Source of the DNA: Methanomassiliicoccaceae archaeon UBA421 | GTDB lineage: Archaea; Thermoplasmatota; Thermoplasmata; Methanomassiliicoccales; Methanomethylophilaceae | Direction: 5' to 3' | NCBI GenBank assembly: GCA_002498365.1 | Contig: DAHB01000003.1 | Location: 124,001-188,000, forward strand | DNA length: 64,000 nt | In this document: in pieces, positions 49,164 through 58,036 of the stretch | Layout: every line of letters starts with the position of its first letter | Position numbering within the stretch: the stretch's first letter is position 1 | Translations under genes and position numbers: made by a program | Notes under the pieces: generated by a model | What the model saw: the letters and a program-made list of their open reading frames with translations, nothing else | Told to the model about the DNA's origin: nothing | Databases searched by the model: none

Positions 49164-52007
49164 ATGCCTGGTGAATCGCTGAGCGAACCATCAACCCGAA
49201 AAAATCAGGAATCAGAGTATGTCGGCAGGCTGGATTTTGTTTACAACAATCCTCTCAACGAAACCAAAGTAATAACAACTTTATCTAAAAACATTGAGAA
49301 CTGCGATCATTTCGATTTCTCAGTAGCATTTGTTTCCATGAGTGGAGTTACTGCTCTGCTCAAGGAATTGCGCCCTTTCAGAGAAGGAGGGAAAAGAAGT
49401 CGCATCCTAACAACCGATTATCTGAACTTCAATGATCCTAAGGCCTTGAAAAAACTTCTGGAGTTCGAAGGAATAGATGTCCGAATCTATACCAGGGAGA
49501 ATTTTCATACAAAGGCCTATCTGTTCGAAATAAACGGCGAAACCGCAGCATTGATAGGCAGCTCGAATCTGACGGCAGACGCATTGTGCCAGAATAAAGA
49601 ATGGAATCTTAGATTGACATCTAAGGATGCTTCTATAATCGGTGAGATAAAAAAAGAATTCGAAAAAATGTGGGCTGACGCCGAAACTCTCACGGAAGAA
49701 TGGATCGCCGATTACGTTCCGAGATATGAAAAATCACATTATTATCAAGAAATTGAAAGGGCAGAAGCATCATCAAAAAAGATTCCGACCCCTAATATTA
49801 TGCAGAAGAACGCACTGAAAAATCTTCGGGACTTTCGCAGTGCTGGAAAGGATAGAGCGCTCATTGTTTCCGCAACCGGCACAGGCAAGACGTATCTTTC
49901 AGCTTTCGATGTGAGAGATTTCGGTCCAAAACGAGTATTGTTTCTGGTACATAGGGACAAAATTCTGAGCGATGCCATGTATTCATTCAAAAGAGTCCTT
50001 GGAATTGATATCAACGTAGGAAAACTGACCGGAAGCAGGAAGGATTTCGAAGCTGATTATCTGTTTGCAACAACTCAGTCCATGGCGCTTGAAAATAACC
50101 TTTCTATGTTCGATCCACATCATTTTGACTACATTGTTTGTGACGAAGCACATCATTCTTCTGCCAACCAGTACAAAACGATAATCAATTATTTCAAGCC
50201 AAAGTTCTTGTTGGGAATGACGGCCACTCCGGAAAGAACAGACACCAAGGAGATCTTCAGCATTTTCGATTATAATATGGCCTGCGACATTCGTCTGAAA
50301 GATGCAATGGAATTCGGAATGGTTTGTCCCTTTCACTATTTTGGGATAACCGACATAACAGTTGATGGAAAGCTTCTCGAAGAAGACACGGACTTTAATG
50401 CCTTGACTTCAGACGAAAGAGTCAATCACATCATGGAAGAAGCAAAATATTACGGTTATTCTGGTTCAAGGATACGCGGTCTGATTTTCTGCAGTTCGGT
50501 CGAAGAGTGTTATACTCTTTCAGAAATGCTAAATATACGTGGATTTAGAACCGTGGCTCTATCCGGTAAATCGTCCGATGAAGAGAGGGAGTCTGCAATA
50601 GATCGTTTGGAGGGCGATTACGACGGCGGTCTGGATTATATCTTAACATATGACATATTCAACGAAGGTATCGACATACCCAGCGTTAATCAGGTTATAA
50701 TGCTGAGGCCTACCGAATCCGCCATTGTATTCGTTCAGCAGCTGGGTCGAGGGCTCAGAAAAAGAGACGACCTGAAAAAATATCTTGTAGTTCTCGATTT
50801 CATTGGTAATTACAAAAGTAATTTTCTCATAGCCGTCGCACTTTCCGGCGACAAAAGTTGCGTCAAAGACAACCTTAGGAGATTCATTCACTCCGGAAGT
50901 GCTTCGATTCCAGGCACGTCCACGATCAATTTCGACGAAATAGCAAAGGAGAGAATATTTGCCTCTATTTCAGAATCAAAAATAAGTGCCAGATCATATG
51001 TCAGAAATGGTTATCAAAAGATTATAGACATGAAAGGGAGGCCTGTTTCCCTTTCAGAACTTTACATCGACAAAGAGCTGGATCCGAGAGCAATGATTAC
51101 AGCTTTCGGTAGCTTGAACGAGCTACAATCTTCAATCAAAGATCTGAAAATAGAAAAGTTAGGGAGCGGGGAAGCCCTGGCCATTAAAATCATCAGCTCA
51201 GAATTTATCACTGGGTTGCGGGCTCAGGAATTAATCATTCTTAGAGAACTAATCAAATTCAATTCCGTAAGCAAGAGAAAGATTATTCAAATTCTTGAGG
51301 AGGAGTTCTCTATTGACTGTTCGGATATGGCGCCCCTCGATTCTGCCGTTTCCATATTGGACTCTTCTTACAAAAAAGGAAGCAAAAAATTCATAGAGAT
51401 TAGCGGGGAGATCCTGATAAGGTCAGATTACTTCGATCATTGTCTCAAAAACCATGAATTCAGATCATATGCGGAAGACGCCGTTGAATGCGGTTTGATG
51501 ATTTTTTCTACGGAATACAACAAACAGATGGACGGAGCCTTCAAACTTTACGAGAGATATACTAGGATGGACGTGGTCCGTCTGTTGAATTGGGACAGTT
51601 ATGAGATTCCTCTCAACATCGGCGGATATAAGATAAAGAACAACGCCATGCCTATTTTTATCACATACAATAAGGATGAAAATATAAGTTCAGTGGTTGA
51701 ATATAAAGATGCTTTTATCGATCCTGGCACAATGCAATGGATGTCAAAACATTCACGTACAATGGAAAGCCCGGAAATAAAGAGGATAATAGGTAGCGAT
51801 GAAGCGGGGATATCCAATTATCTTTTCGTAAAAAGAAGCGACTCTGATGATAATGCTGATTTCTACTATTTGGGAAGGGTTCATATCAAAGGTGCTTCAG
51901 ACGACACAGACCTGGATGAGGATGGGAAAGAATACAATGTTGTAAAATTCAAACTGGGTTTGGAACATCCGGTTAGGAATGATATTTATGAATATCTTAC
52001 GGCATGA
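49164..52007 (+). CDS. PLD nuclease-SF2 helicase-DUF3427 protein
   Basis: About 947 residues. N-terminal phospholipase-D-type nuclease domain (about 20-180): NFHTKAYLF (HxK, His115/Lys117) and IGSSNLTADAL (GSxN). Then a DEAD/DEAH helicase: SATGTGKT (about 235-242), DEAHH (about 326), TATPERTD, and QQLGRGLRKRDD (motif VI). The C-terminal region (about 600-947; NIGGYKIKNNAMPIFI near its end) corresponds to DUF3427. Proteins with this architecture are restriction/defence associated. ATG 49164 is preferred over the TTG at 49155. Confidence 0.88.
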   Translation: MPGESLSEPSTRKNQESEYVGRLDFVYNNPLNETKVITTLSKNIENCDHFDFSVAFVSMSGVTALLKELRPFREGGKRSRILTTDYLNFNDPKALKKLLEFEGIDVRIYTRENFHTKAYLFEINGETAALIGSSNLTADALCQNKEWNLRLTSKDASIIGEIKKEFEKMWADAETLTEEWIADYVPRYEKSHYYQEIERAEASSKKIPTPNIMQKNALKNLRDFRSAGKDRALIVSATGTGKTYLSAFDVRDFGPKRVLFLVHRDKILSDAMYSFKRVLGIDINVGKLTGSRKDFEADYLFATTQSMALENNLSMFDPHHFDYIVCDEAHHSSANQYKTIINYFKPKFLLGMTATPERTDTKEIFSIFDYNMACDIRLKDAMEFGMVCPFHYFGITDITVDGKLLEEDTDFNALTSDERVNHIMEEAKYYGYSGSRIRGLIFCSSVEECYTLSEMLNIRGFRTVALSGKSSDEERESAIDRLEGDYDGGLDYILTYDIFNEGIDIPSVNQVIMLRPTESAIVFVQQLGRGLRKRDDLKKYLVVLDFIGNYKSNFLIAVALSGDKSCVKDNLRRFIHSGSASIPGTSTINFDEIAKERIFASISESKISARSYVRNGYQKIIDMKGRPVSLSELYIDKELDPRAMITAFGSLNELQSSIKDLKIEKLGSGEALAIKIISSEFITGLRAQELIILRELIKFNSVSKRKIIQILEEEFSIDCSDMAPLDSAVSILDSSYKKGSKKFIEISGEILIRSDYFDHCLKNHEFRSYAEDAVECGLMIFSTEYNKQMDGAFKLYERYTRMDVVRLLNWDSYEIPLNIGGYKIKNNAMPIFITYNKDENISSVVEYKDAFIDPGTMQWMSKHSRTMESPEIKRIIGSDEAGISNYLFVKRSDSDDNADFYYLGRVHIKGASDDTDLDEDGKEYNVVKFKLGLEHPVRNDIYEYLTA

Positions 52008-52055
52008 GACACAAGACTAAATTACGATGAACAACGATTGCCGTATGGTAAAAAA

Positions 52056-52241
52056 ATGATTGTTTCGGTAGACGAGTCGGAATGCATCGGATGCGGAAAA
52101 TGCGAAGAGGAATGCCCAATGATCTTCGAGCTTGACAGAGACCTCGTGTCGAAAGTAAAGCGCCAGCCTAAGGCCGAAGAAGAGAAGTGCGCCGAAGCGG
52201 CCGCGGACGCCTGTCCGGCGACCGCCATATCTATAGAGTGA
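52056..52241 (+). CDS. Single [4Fe-4S] ferredoxin
   Basis: 61 residues. CIGCGKCEEECP near the N-terminus and a distant CAEAAADACPATAISIE supply the four cysteines of one [4Fe-4S] cluster (Thermotoga-type layout). Small cytosolic electron carrier. ATG 52056 is chosen over an in-frame TTG at 52038. The first gene right of the AT-rich island; composition returns to the backbone level here. Confidence 0.88.
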   Translation: MIVSVDESECIGCGKCEEECPMIFELDRDLVSKVKRQPKAEEEKCAEAAADACPATAISIE

Positions 52242-53129
52242 TCAGTCCACTATTCTGAAACCGCCGCTTTCCTTGGCGCCGCCGGTCTCGAATTTGACCT
52301 GTCTGTCTTTTAGCATCGAGGCGATGGTCTTGACGTGGACGCCCATTCCCACGTTCAGGAACTGGTTCTCCACGACTGTTTTTCCCTCGTATTCGACGGT
52401 GGGATGGAATCCCAGCGGGAGATGGACGGTCTGTGTCTGCATGCCGCATATCCTGCAGTCCTTGTCGTAGATCGGCCCTCCGGACTGTCCTCTCAGCCCC
52501 GGCGTGGACGTCTCGACATAAAGCATCTCGTAGTTCCCGTCCACGCTGCGCCCTTTCAAAACGTTGCGTGTGTACATCCCCTCGTTGGGGAACAGGGGCA
52601 TGGGGAGGACGCCTTTACGTATCCTGAACGAGTTGGTCGTCTCGTCGAAGTCCGACGCCACGTTCACAAAGGGGAATCCAAGCCTGCAGAGGCTTGTACC
52701 GGGCCTCATCGTTTCAGGGTCCCTGAAGACGGGATATTCTTTCACCCAGCTCGGGTCGAAGGGCTCCAATTTCCCGATCGTGATGTCGATCTGCCTGTTG
52801 ACATATGCGTTCGTCAGGCGTACGCCGTCCCACCCCCACCAGAAAGAATGGTTGGTGATCCAGGACGGGTCAGCTTTGATGTCGTTTTTAGGGAGTCCGG
52901 AGATGACAGTGTGCTTCTTGTTGAGTTCTTCTATCTCCTTCAGCTTGTTCTGGTCGGACTGGTATTTCACATAGGAATCGAAGACGTGTCCCGCCGTGAT
53001 GATCCATCCCTCGTCGTTGATCACAAAGAATGTGGCGCACCCAGCATCCACGACCCCGTCGTAACGCCGGGTGGAGACTATCACCGGTCTGACGAACTTA
53101 GCTGCCCTTTCGCAGGCATCGGCGAACAT
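52242..53129 (-). CDS. Trypsin-like serine protease (no signal peptide)
   Basis: 295 residues. Chymotrypsin-fold triad: WIITAGHVFDSY (His), IDITIGKLEP (Asp) and TPGLRGQSGGPIYDK (Ser in G-x-S-G-G-P). No signal sequence or PDZ domain, so it is probably cytosolic. Its stop abuts the ferredoxin stop. Could serve protein quality control or, given the neighbourhood of defence genes, cleavage of an effector; undecided. Confidence 0.87.
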   Translation of the reverse strand: MFADACERAAKFVRPVIVSTRRYDGVVDAGCATFFVINDEGWIITAGHVFDSYVKYQSDQNKLKEIEELNKKHTVISGLPKNDIKADPSWITNHSFWWGWDGVRLTNAYVNRQIDITIGKLEPFDPSWVKEYPVFRDPETMRPGTSLCRLGFPFVNVASDFDETTNSFRIRKGVLPMPLFPNEGMYTRNVLKGRSVDGNYEMLYVETSTPGLRGQSGGPIYDKDCRICGMQTQTVHLPLGFHPTVEYEGKTVVENQFLNVGMGVHVKTIASMLKDRQVKFETGGAKESGGFRIVD

Positions 53130-53197
53130 GCCTCCGCAATACCATATCGGTATAATGAATTTGCTTACCGTACGTTATTATTTTATCCGATGCGTGA

Positions 53198-53521
53198 ATG
53201 ACCGTCATCATGAGGGAAGAGGACATCAGGGTGGTCAGGGACAACGAGTCCGACATAATGGAAGGAGAGGGGTACCGCGGAATCTTCCGCAAATCTGACC
53301 ACAAGGAGCGCTACGAGCTCCTCAAGGAGAGGCTGGCGTATGACACCGAGGCCTTCTGCAGAAAGAACGACCCGGACACCCTCCTGGACCTGATAGAGGT
53401 GGCTTACGCTCTGAGCGGCCTCATGGGCTATCCCGAAGAGGAGATGGTCAGGATGCGCAAGACGGTAAAGAATGAAAGAGGGAGCTATTCCCGCGGGACC
53501 GTGTACGAACCCGAACTATGA
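53198..53521 (+). CDS. MazG-like/PRA-PH-like NTP pyrophosphohydrolase
   Basis: 107 residues. All-alpha NTP-PPase pattern: RVVRDNESDIM, YELLKERLAYDTEAF, DTLLDLIEVAYALSGLMGYP (E-x-x-x-A/D) and RKTVKNERGSYSRG. Resembles the phosphoribosyl-ATP pyrophosphohydrolase-like housecleaning enzymes that hydrolyse non-canonical nucleotides; the usual E-x2-E-x12-E-x2-D set is only partly visible. A TATA-like TTATTATTTTATCC about 25 nt upstream supports a leaderless ATG at 53198. Confidence 0.72.
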   Translation: MTVIMREEDIRVVRDNESDIMEGEGYRGIFRKSDHKERYELLKERLAYDTEAFCRKNDPDTLLDLIEVAYALSGLMGYPEEEMVRMRKTVKNERGSYSRGTVYEPEL

Positions 53522-53600
53522 TGCGTCCGTCCACAATTTCGATGATGGCCCCGCCCTGAGCCGACCTTGATTTCTGCTATCGTACAAATCGATCGGGCCG

Positions 53601-53680
53601 GCGGACATGTCCGCGGGTCCAAGGGCATGCCCGTCCGCACTTTCTGCGATACACGCATCGGGGGGACGGGCATTGTTTTT
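53601..53680. terminator. Palindrome and convergent terminator
   Basis: GCGGACATGTCCGC (53601-53614) is a perfect 14-bp palindrome. GCCCGTCC (53629-53636) pairs with GGACGGGC (53664-53671) before a T-rich track. It lies between the convergent MazG-like and htpG genes. No gene in 53522-53684. Confidence 0.5.
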
Positions 53681-53684
53681 CTTT

Positions 53685-55589
53685 TCAGAACATGCTCAGC
53701 ACGAGGTCCGAGTACGCCACGGGGTCTTCCAGCGGCACTCCGGCCGTTATGCTGGCCTGACCGTACATTATGCGGACCATCTTGGCCGCCCTTTCCTTGT
53801 CTGTTCCGATGGTCTCCTCGAGGGACCTGAAGAATCCGTGCTCCGCGTTCAGTTCGATGACGCGGGAGGCTTTCAGCGTCTCCCCCTCGCCTCCGGGCAG
53901 GCTCTTGAAGTATTTCTCCATCTCGAAGGTGATGCCACCCTTGGTGGTCAGCAGCACGGCGTGGTTCTTCAGTTTGCGGGATATCCTGACCTCCGAGACG
54001 CTTTCCCCAAGAGTCTCCTTAACGAAATCCAAGGTGTCTTTGTGCCCCTCTTCCTTCTCTTCCGATTCCTTCTTCTCCTCTTCGGATTCGAGCCCCAGGT
54101 CGTCCGTGGACACGTTGCAGAAATGCTTCCCTTCGTATTCCCCGAGGATGTTCACAAGGAACGAATCCACATCGTCCGTCATTAGCAGCACGCCGTAGCC
54201 CTTTTCGAGCACGGGCTCCATCTGCGGCAGGCTCTTGGCGTGTTCGGCCGAATCGGAGACGATGAAGTATATCTTATCCTGTTTTTCAGGCATGTTCTTC
54301 ACATAGTCCGACAGGCCCGTCATCCCGCCGGCGGAGGACTCGAACATCAGCAGGTCTTTGAGCACGTCCTTGTCTGCGCCGTAGTTGTCCACCACGCCGT
54401 ACTTCAGCTGCAGTCCGAAGCTGCCGTAGAATTCCCTGTATTTCTCCGGTTCGTCCTTCATCATGCGTTCCAGCTCGGACCTGACCTTCTTGGCCAGGTT
54501 CGAACCGACCGCTTTGAGGGTGCCGTCGTTCTGCAGCATCTCCCTGGAGATGTTGAGCGAGAAGTCCGGAGAATCCACGACTCCGCGCACGAAGCGCAGG
54601 TAGTACGGGAGCAGGTCCGCGCACTTCTCCATTATCAGAACTCCTGAAGAGTAGAGCTGCAGCCCGGGCTGGAAGTCCCGTGTGTAGAAGTCGTGCGGCG
54701 CCCTCTTGGGGATGAAAAGCATGGCCTTGTAGCTGACGCGACCCTCGGCCTTCACCCTTATGACCGACACCGGGTCCTCGTAATCGTAGAATTCCTGCTT
54801 GTAGAACTCCTTGCAGTCCTCGTCGGACACGTCGTTCTTGTCCTTCTGCCATATGGGCACCATGCTGTTGATGACCTTGTTCTGCACGGTCGTGACGTAC
54901 TCCCTCTTGGGCTCCCCGTCGTCTTCTTTATCTCCGGTCTCCTTCCATTCTCCGGTCTCAACGTCCATGTAGATAGGCCATCTGATGTAATCCGAATAAT
55001 TGACGATGAGCTCCCTCAGACGAACCGGGTCGAGGAACTCGCTGTAGTCGTTCTCCCCGGCGTCATTTTTGATATGCATTATGACGTCCGTGCCTGCGGA
55101 GTCCCTCTCGCCTTTCCTTATGGTGTAGCCGTCGGTGCCCACGCTCTCCCATACTGAGGCCTGGTCCTCGCCGTACGCTTTCGATACTACCGTCACCTTG
55201 TCGGAGACCATGAAGGCCGAATAGAAACCGACGCCGAACTTGCCTATGACGTCGCTGTCGGCCCCCTCTTCCAGGTTCTTCCTGAACTCCGACGAGTCGC
55301 TGTATGCGATCATTCCGAGGTTCTTCTCCATTTCCTTGGCGCTCATCCCTATGCCGTTGTCCGAAACGGTGACGGTGCGCTTCTCCTTGTCCACCGCGAC
55401 GTCTATGCGCAGACCGTCCTTCGATACCCCTATGGAGGGGTCGGTCATCATGCGGTAGTTCATCTTGTCTATGGCATCTGAGGCGTTCGATACTATCTCT
55501 CTCAAAAAGATCTCCTTATGGCTGTAGATCGAGTTGATCATCAGGTCCATGAGACGTTCGGTTTCTGCTTTGAACTTCTTTTTTGCCAT
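53685..55589 (-). CDS. htpG: HtpG (Hsp90 chaperone)
   Basis: 634 residues, full length. GHKL ATPase motifs: REIVSNASDAIDKMNY, VSDNGIGM, GKFGVGFYSAFMVSDKV and DSAGTDVIMHI; middle-domain NISREMLQND with the catalytic Arg loop; C-terminal dimerisation domain without the eukaryotic MEEVD. HtpG is patchily present in archaea and usually acquired from bacteria. Base composition matches neighbours, so any transfer is old. AGAGGT precedes the ATG. Confidence 0.97.
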   Translation of the reverse strand: MAKKKFKAETERLMDLMINSIYSHKEIFLREIVSNASDAIDKMNYRMMTDPSIGVSKDGLRIDVAVDKEKRTVTVSDNGIGMSAKEMEKNLGMIAYSDSSEFRKNLEEGADSDVIGKFGVGFYSAFMVSDKVTVVSKAYGEDQASVWESVGTDGYTIRKGERDSAGTDVIMHIKNDAGENDYSEFLDPVRLRELIVNYSDYIRWPIYMDVETGEWKETGDKEDDGEPKREYVTTVQNKVINSMVPIWQKDKNDVSDEDCKEFYKQEFYDYEDPVSVIRVKAEGRVSYKAMLFIPKRAPHDFYTRDFQPGLQLYSSGVLIMEKCADLLPYYLRFVRGVVDSPDFSLNISREMLQNDGTLKAVGSNLAKKVRSELERMMKDEPEKYREFYGSFGLQLKYGVVDNYGADKDVLKDLLMFESSAGGMTGLSDYVKNMPEKQDKIYFIVSDSAEHAKSLPQMEPVLEKGYGVLLMTDDVDSFLVNILGEYEGKHFCNVSTDDLGLESEEEKKESEEKEEGHKDTLDFVKETLGESVSEVRISRKLKNHAVLLTTKGGITFEMEKYFKSLPGGEGETLKASRVIELNAEHGFFRSLEETIGTDKERAAKMVRIMYGQASITAGVPLEDPVAYSDLVLSMF

Positions 55590-55627
55590 TCATGTACCTC
55601 TGAATGTTGGATGGTTCGATTAAGTGT

Positions 55628-55660
55628 TTGAACTTCTATATAAATATTTCAACATTTGAA
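55628..55660 (-). promoter_or_regulatory. htpG promoter with TTGAA/TTCAA repeats around the TATA box
   Basis: TATATAAATA (plus strand 55637-55646; TATTTATATA on the coding strand). TTGAA at 55628-55632 and TTCAA at 55648-55652 form an inverted pair flanking it, and another TTGAA lies at 55656-55660. Placement on both sides of the TATA box suits a heat-shock or general repressor. Confidence 0.5.
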
Positions 55661-55799
55661 TAATGATTGCCAAACATGGAGGCGGGACGATGAACGGCAT
55701 CAGAGGAGGTGGCAGACGAAAAACGATCATTAGGCATTATCCTGTCGAACTCGGGGTACAATGAAAAAATCGTAAAGTAAACGGTTTGGAAAGTACGGT

Positions 55800-56441
55800 T
55801 CAGTCGTCCCTGTCCCCGTCTGAGAGGTCCAGCTTATCGGCGATGCGCCTCAGGAACCCGTTGATCTCCATAATGTCGCCCCGGAGGCTAGACACCTGCG
55901 CCCTGAGCGAGGAGACGTCCTTCTTCAGCTCTCCCATCTCACCGTCCGACGGCGCGTCGCCGCGGGCTCTCTCGGACTTCAGGTCTTCGATGAGGTCCGA
56001 GCGCCTGGACCTGAGGGCGGAAAGGGACATGGTTATTTTGGCGGACTCCGATCCGTCACCGTCCAACTCTGCGTTTATCAGACGGACCTCGAGTTCCGAG
56101 ATCTCCCTGGTTATGGACTCGATCTCGGACATGGGCGCAGCCCGGGCATCCGACCGGGATATGTCGGTGGGCCACACGGTGTCGGGGGCGTTCCTCCTCA
56201 GCCTCATGGTCTCCAGATATTCCTCCATGTCGTTTTCCAAATAGGAGCCCTCGATCTCCTCCTGACGTCCTGAGAGCATCTTTATCTCATTTTCGATATT
56301 TTCCCTGCGGTCTGCGACGAGCTTCTTCTCCTCTTCGTCGCCGTCGATCGCATCAAGCGATGCCAGCTGTCCGCGCAGGTTTTCCATTTTGGACCATATG
56401 AACTGCAGTTCGCGGTCGTATTTGCATGTTGAAAACGCCAT
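55800..56441 (-). CDS. Coiled-coil protein, unknown
   Basis: 213 residues, acidic, mostly coiled coil in three blocks (about 10-80, 110-165 and 170-205; IESITREISELEVRLINAEL; LKKDVSSLRAQVSSLRGDI). AAGGAGA before the ATG. It heads the same direction as the two following acidic/Sel1 genes but is separated from them by its own start signals. No family recognised. Confidence 0.75.
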   Translation of the reverse strand: MAFSTCKYDRELQFIWSKMENLRGQLASLDAIDGDEEEKKLVADRRENIENEIKMLSGRQEEIEGSYLENDMEEYLETMRLRRNAPDTVWPTDISRSDARAAPMSEIESITREISELEVRLINAELDGDGSESAKITMSLSALRSRRSDLIEDLKSERARGDAPSDGEMGELKKDVSSLRAQVSSLRGDIMEINGFLRRIADKLDLSDGDRDD

Positions 56442-56532
56442 TTATGATTCTCCTTGTGGAAGCATCCCGCAGAAAGCCGCGGGATGCTTCCGGTGTAATG
56501 AATTTATTTTATCTCCATACGGGGAAGAATGC

Positions 56533-57234
56533 TTATTTTTTCTTCTTTCCCTTCTTCTTGGACTTCTTTCCCTTCTTCTTGCAGGCCTTCTTTTTCTTGG
56601 ACTTCTTTCCAAGCGCCTCGTAGGTCTCCTCTTCTTCGTCCTCGTCCTCCGCATCGCTGAATATGAGGTCGTAGAGCGAATCCTCCATCACGGCGGCGCG
56701 TCCGAGCTCGGTGACGACGAACTCGCAGTCCGCAACGGCGTCCAGCAGGTCCTCGCTGGACAGTATCTTCATGCCCACGGCGTAGAACACGTCTTCGAGG
56801 ACATCGTCGCAGTAGTCGTTCCTTATGGAGTCGGCCAGCGTTTCCGAGTCCCTGTCCTTCTCGGTCAGTCCCGCAAGGTATTCTTCGTAGACCTCCTCGC
56901 TGTCGTAATCCGAGATATTGTCCGGGTCGTACTCGAGGTCGGTGAGGTCGCACTCGGTGTCGGTAAGGTCCGAGATGACGGTGCGGTATCCGACTATGTC
57001 GGAGATCAGGAAATCGATCAGGTCGCCGTACTTCTTCTTGTTAGCTTCGGACCTTGCGCGAGCGAGCTTGCTTCTCAGATCGGCTATCTCGCCGAGCTTC
57101 CTGTCGACCGTGGCCTGCAGGACCTCCACGTCGTCATATTCATAATCCTCGTCCTGTCCCTGTTCTGCATCGGTCCCGCAGATCTCTTCGGGCTTCTCTT
57201 CGGACGCATTTTCAACGAAATTTTCATCGGTCAT
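56533..57234 (-). CDS. Acidic protein with lysine-rich C-terminal tail
   Basis: 233 residues from ATG 57234 (GGAGAGG ribosome site; the longer frame to 57402 is rejected). The body is very acidic (EDYEYDDVEVL, DAEDEDEEEETYEAL) and helical (ADLRSKLARARSEANKKKYG). The last 25 residues are almost all Lys with few Ser/Gly/Ala/Cys (KKSKKKKACKKKGKKSKKK). Such a bipolar chain suggests binding to nucleic acid or to acidic partners, or self-association. Unknown function. Confidence 0.75.
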   Translation of the reverse strand: MTDENFVENASEEKPEEICGTDAEQGQDEDYEYDDVEVLQATVDRKLGEIADLRSKLARARSEANKKKYGDLIDFLISDIVGYRTVISDLTDTECDLTDLEYDPDNISDYDSEEVYEEYLAGLTEKDRDSETLADSIRNDYCDDVLEDVFYAVGMKILSSEDLLDAVADCEFVVTELGRAAVMEDSLYDLIFSDAEDEDEEEETYEALGKKSKKKKACKKKGKKSKKKGKKKK

Positions 57235-57353
57235 ACGGAATCCTCTCCGCTTATAACGTGCCCTCTTTATTATATCCTTCCCGAACAACCGATTTGTCGG
57301 ACGTTCTGAAAAGCGTCGCCGGGCCGCAGAACTGGCAGACCGAAGCGAAGGCA

Positions 57354-58004
57354 TCAGCTGGATTTTGCGGTCTGTTCGCATTCTTTGCCGCAGAACGGGC
57401 ATTTTTCCAGTACGACCTCTTCTCCGTTCTCGTCAAGGGCGCATATGGCGGGCCCCTTGTAGGTGTCGATGAAATATATGTCCCCGTCAAGGACGAAGTC
57501 CAGCATGTCCTTGCAACATACCGCTTCGATGCCGCCCTCCGAAACTTTCAGGTCCAACAACGGACGCGACCTGAGAAGCGCCGCCCTTTCCTCGTTGTAT
57601 ATCTTTTGCACCCGGTCGTGGTCCTCTTCGGCCCCCGGGTACCCGAAATTGGCCGCGAAGGCGAAGAGACGTATGGCGCTCACCAGGTCCCTCTCGACGC
57701 TTTTCCCCGTTTCGTACATCAAGGCGAGATAGTACAGCGAACGCGGGTCCATCCTGTCCACGGGCCCGCGCAGCATGTCGTACGCCTCGGTGTCGTACCC
57801 GCCTTTTACCGCGCCCGAGGCCATGAGGATCCCGAGCTCTCTCTTCGCGGGGAGGTGGTCCTTCTCCGCCGCCCTGCGGAGCCATTTCTCCGCCAGGGAG
57901 TAATCCTGCGGGACCTCTTCCCCCTCGATGTAGAGCATTGCAAGCCGGTATTGCGCGTCGGGACTTCCGTCCTCGGCAGAAGATAACAATCCGTCGATGG
58001 CCAT
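57354..58004 (-). CDS. Sel1-repeat protein with C-terminal zinc-finger-like end
   Basis: 216 residues from ATG 58004 (MAIDGLLSSAEDGSPDAQYR). Four to five Sel1/TPR-like repeats: AQYRLAMLYIEGEEVPQDYS, AEKWLRRAAEKDHLPAKREL, SLYYLALMYETGKSVERDLV, AIRLFAFAANFGYPGAEEDH. The end has CPFCGKECEQTAKSS, a CxxC-type knuckle. Sel1 proteins scaffold protein complexes. It follows the larger Sel1 gene by 32 nt, so both are one transcript. Confidence 0.82.
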   Translation of the reverse strand: MAIDGLLSSAEDGSPDAQYRLAMLYIEGEEVPQDYSLAEKWLRRAAEKDHLPAKRELGILMASGAVKGGYDTEAYDMLRGPVDRMDPRSLYYLALMYETGKSVERDLVSAIRLFAFAANFGYPGAEEDHDRVQKIYNEERAALLRSRPLLDLKVSEGGIEAVCCKDMLDFVLDGDIYFIDTYKGPAICALDENGEEVVLEKCPFCGKECEQTAKSS

Positions 58005-58036
58005 GGTGACGGAAAGGGGCGCATCGTTTATAAGTT

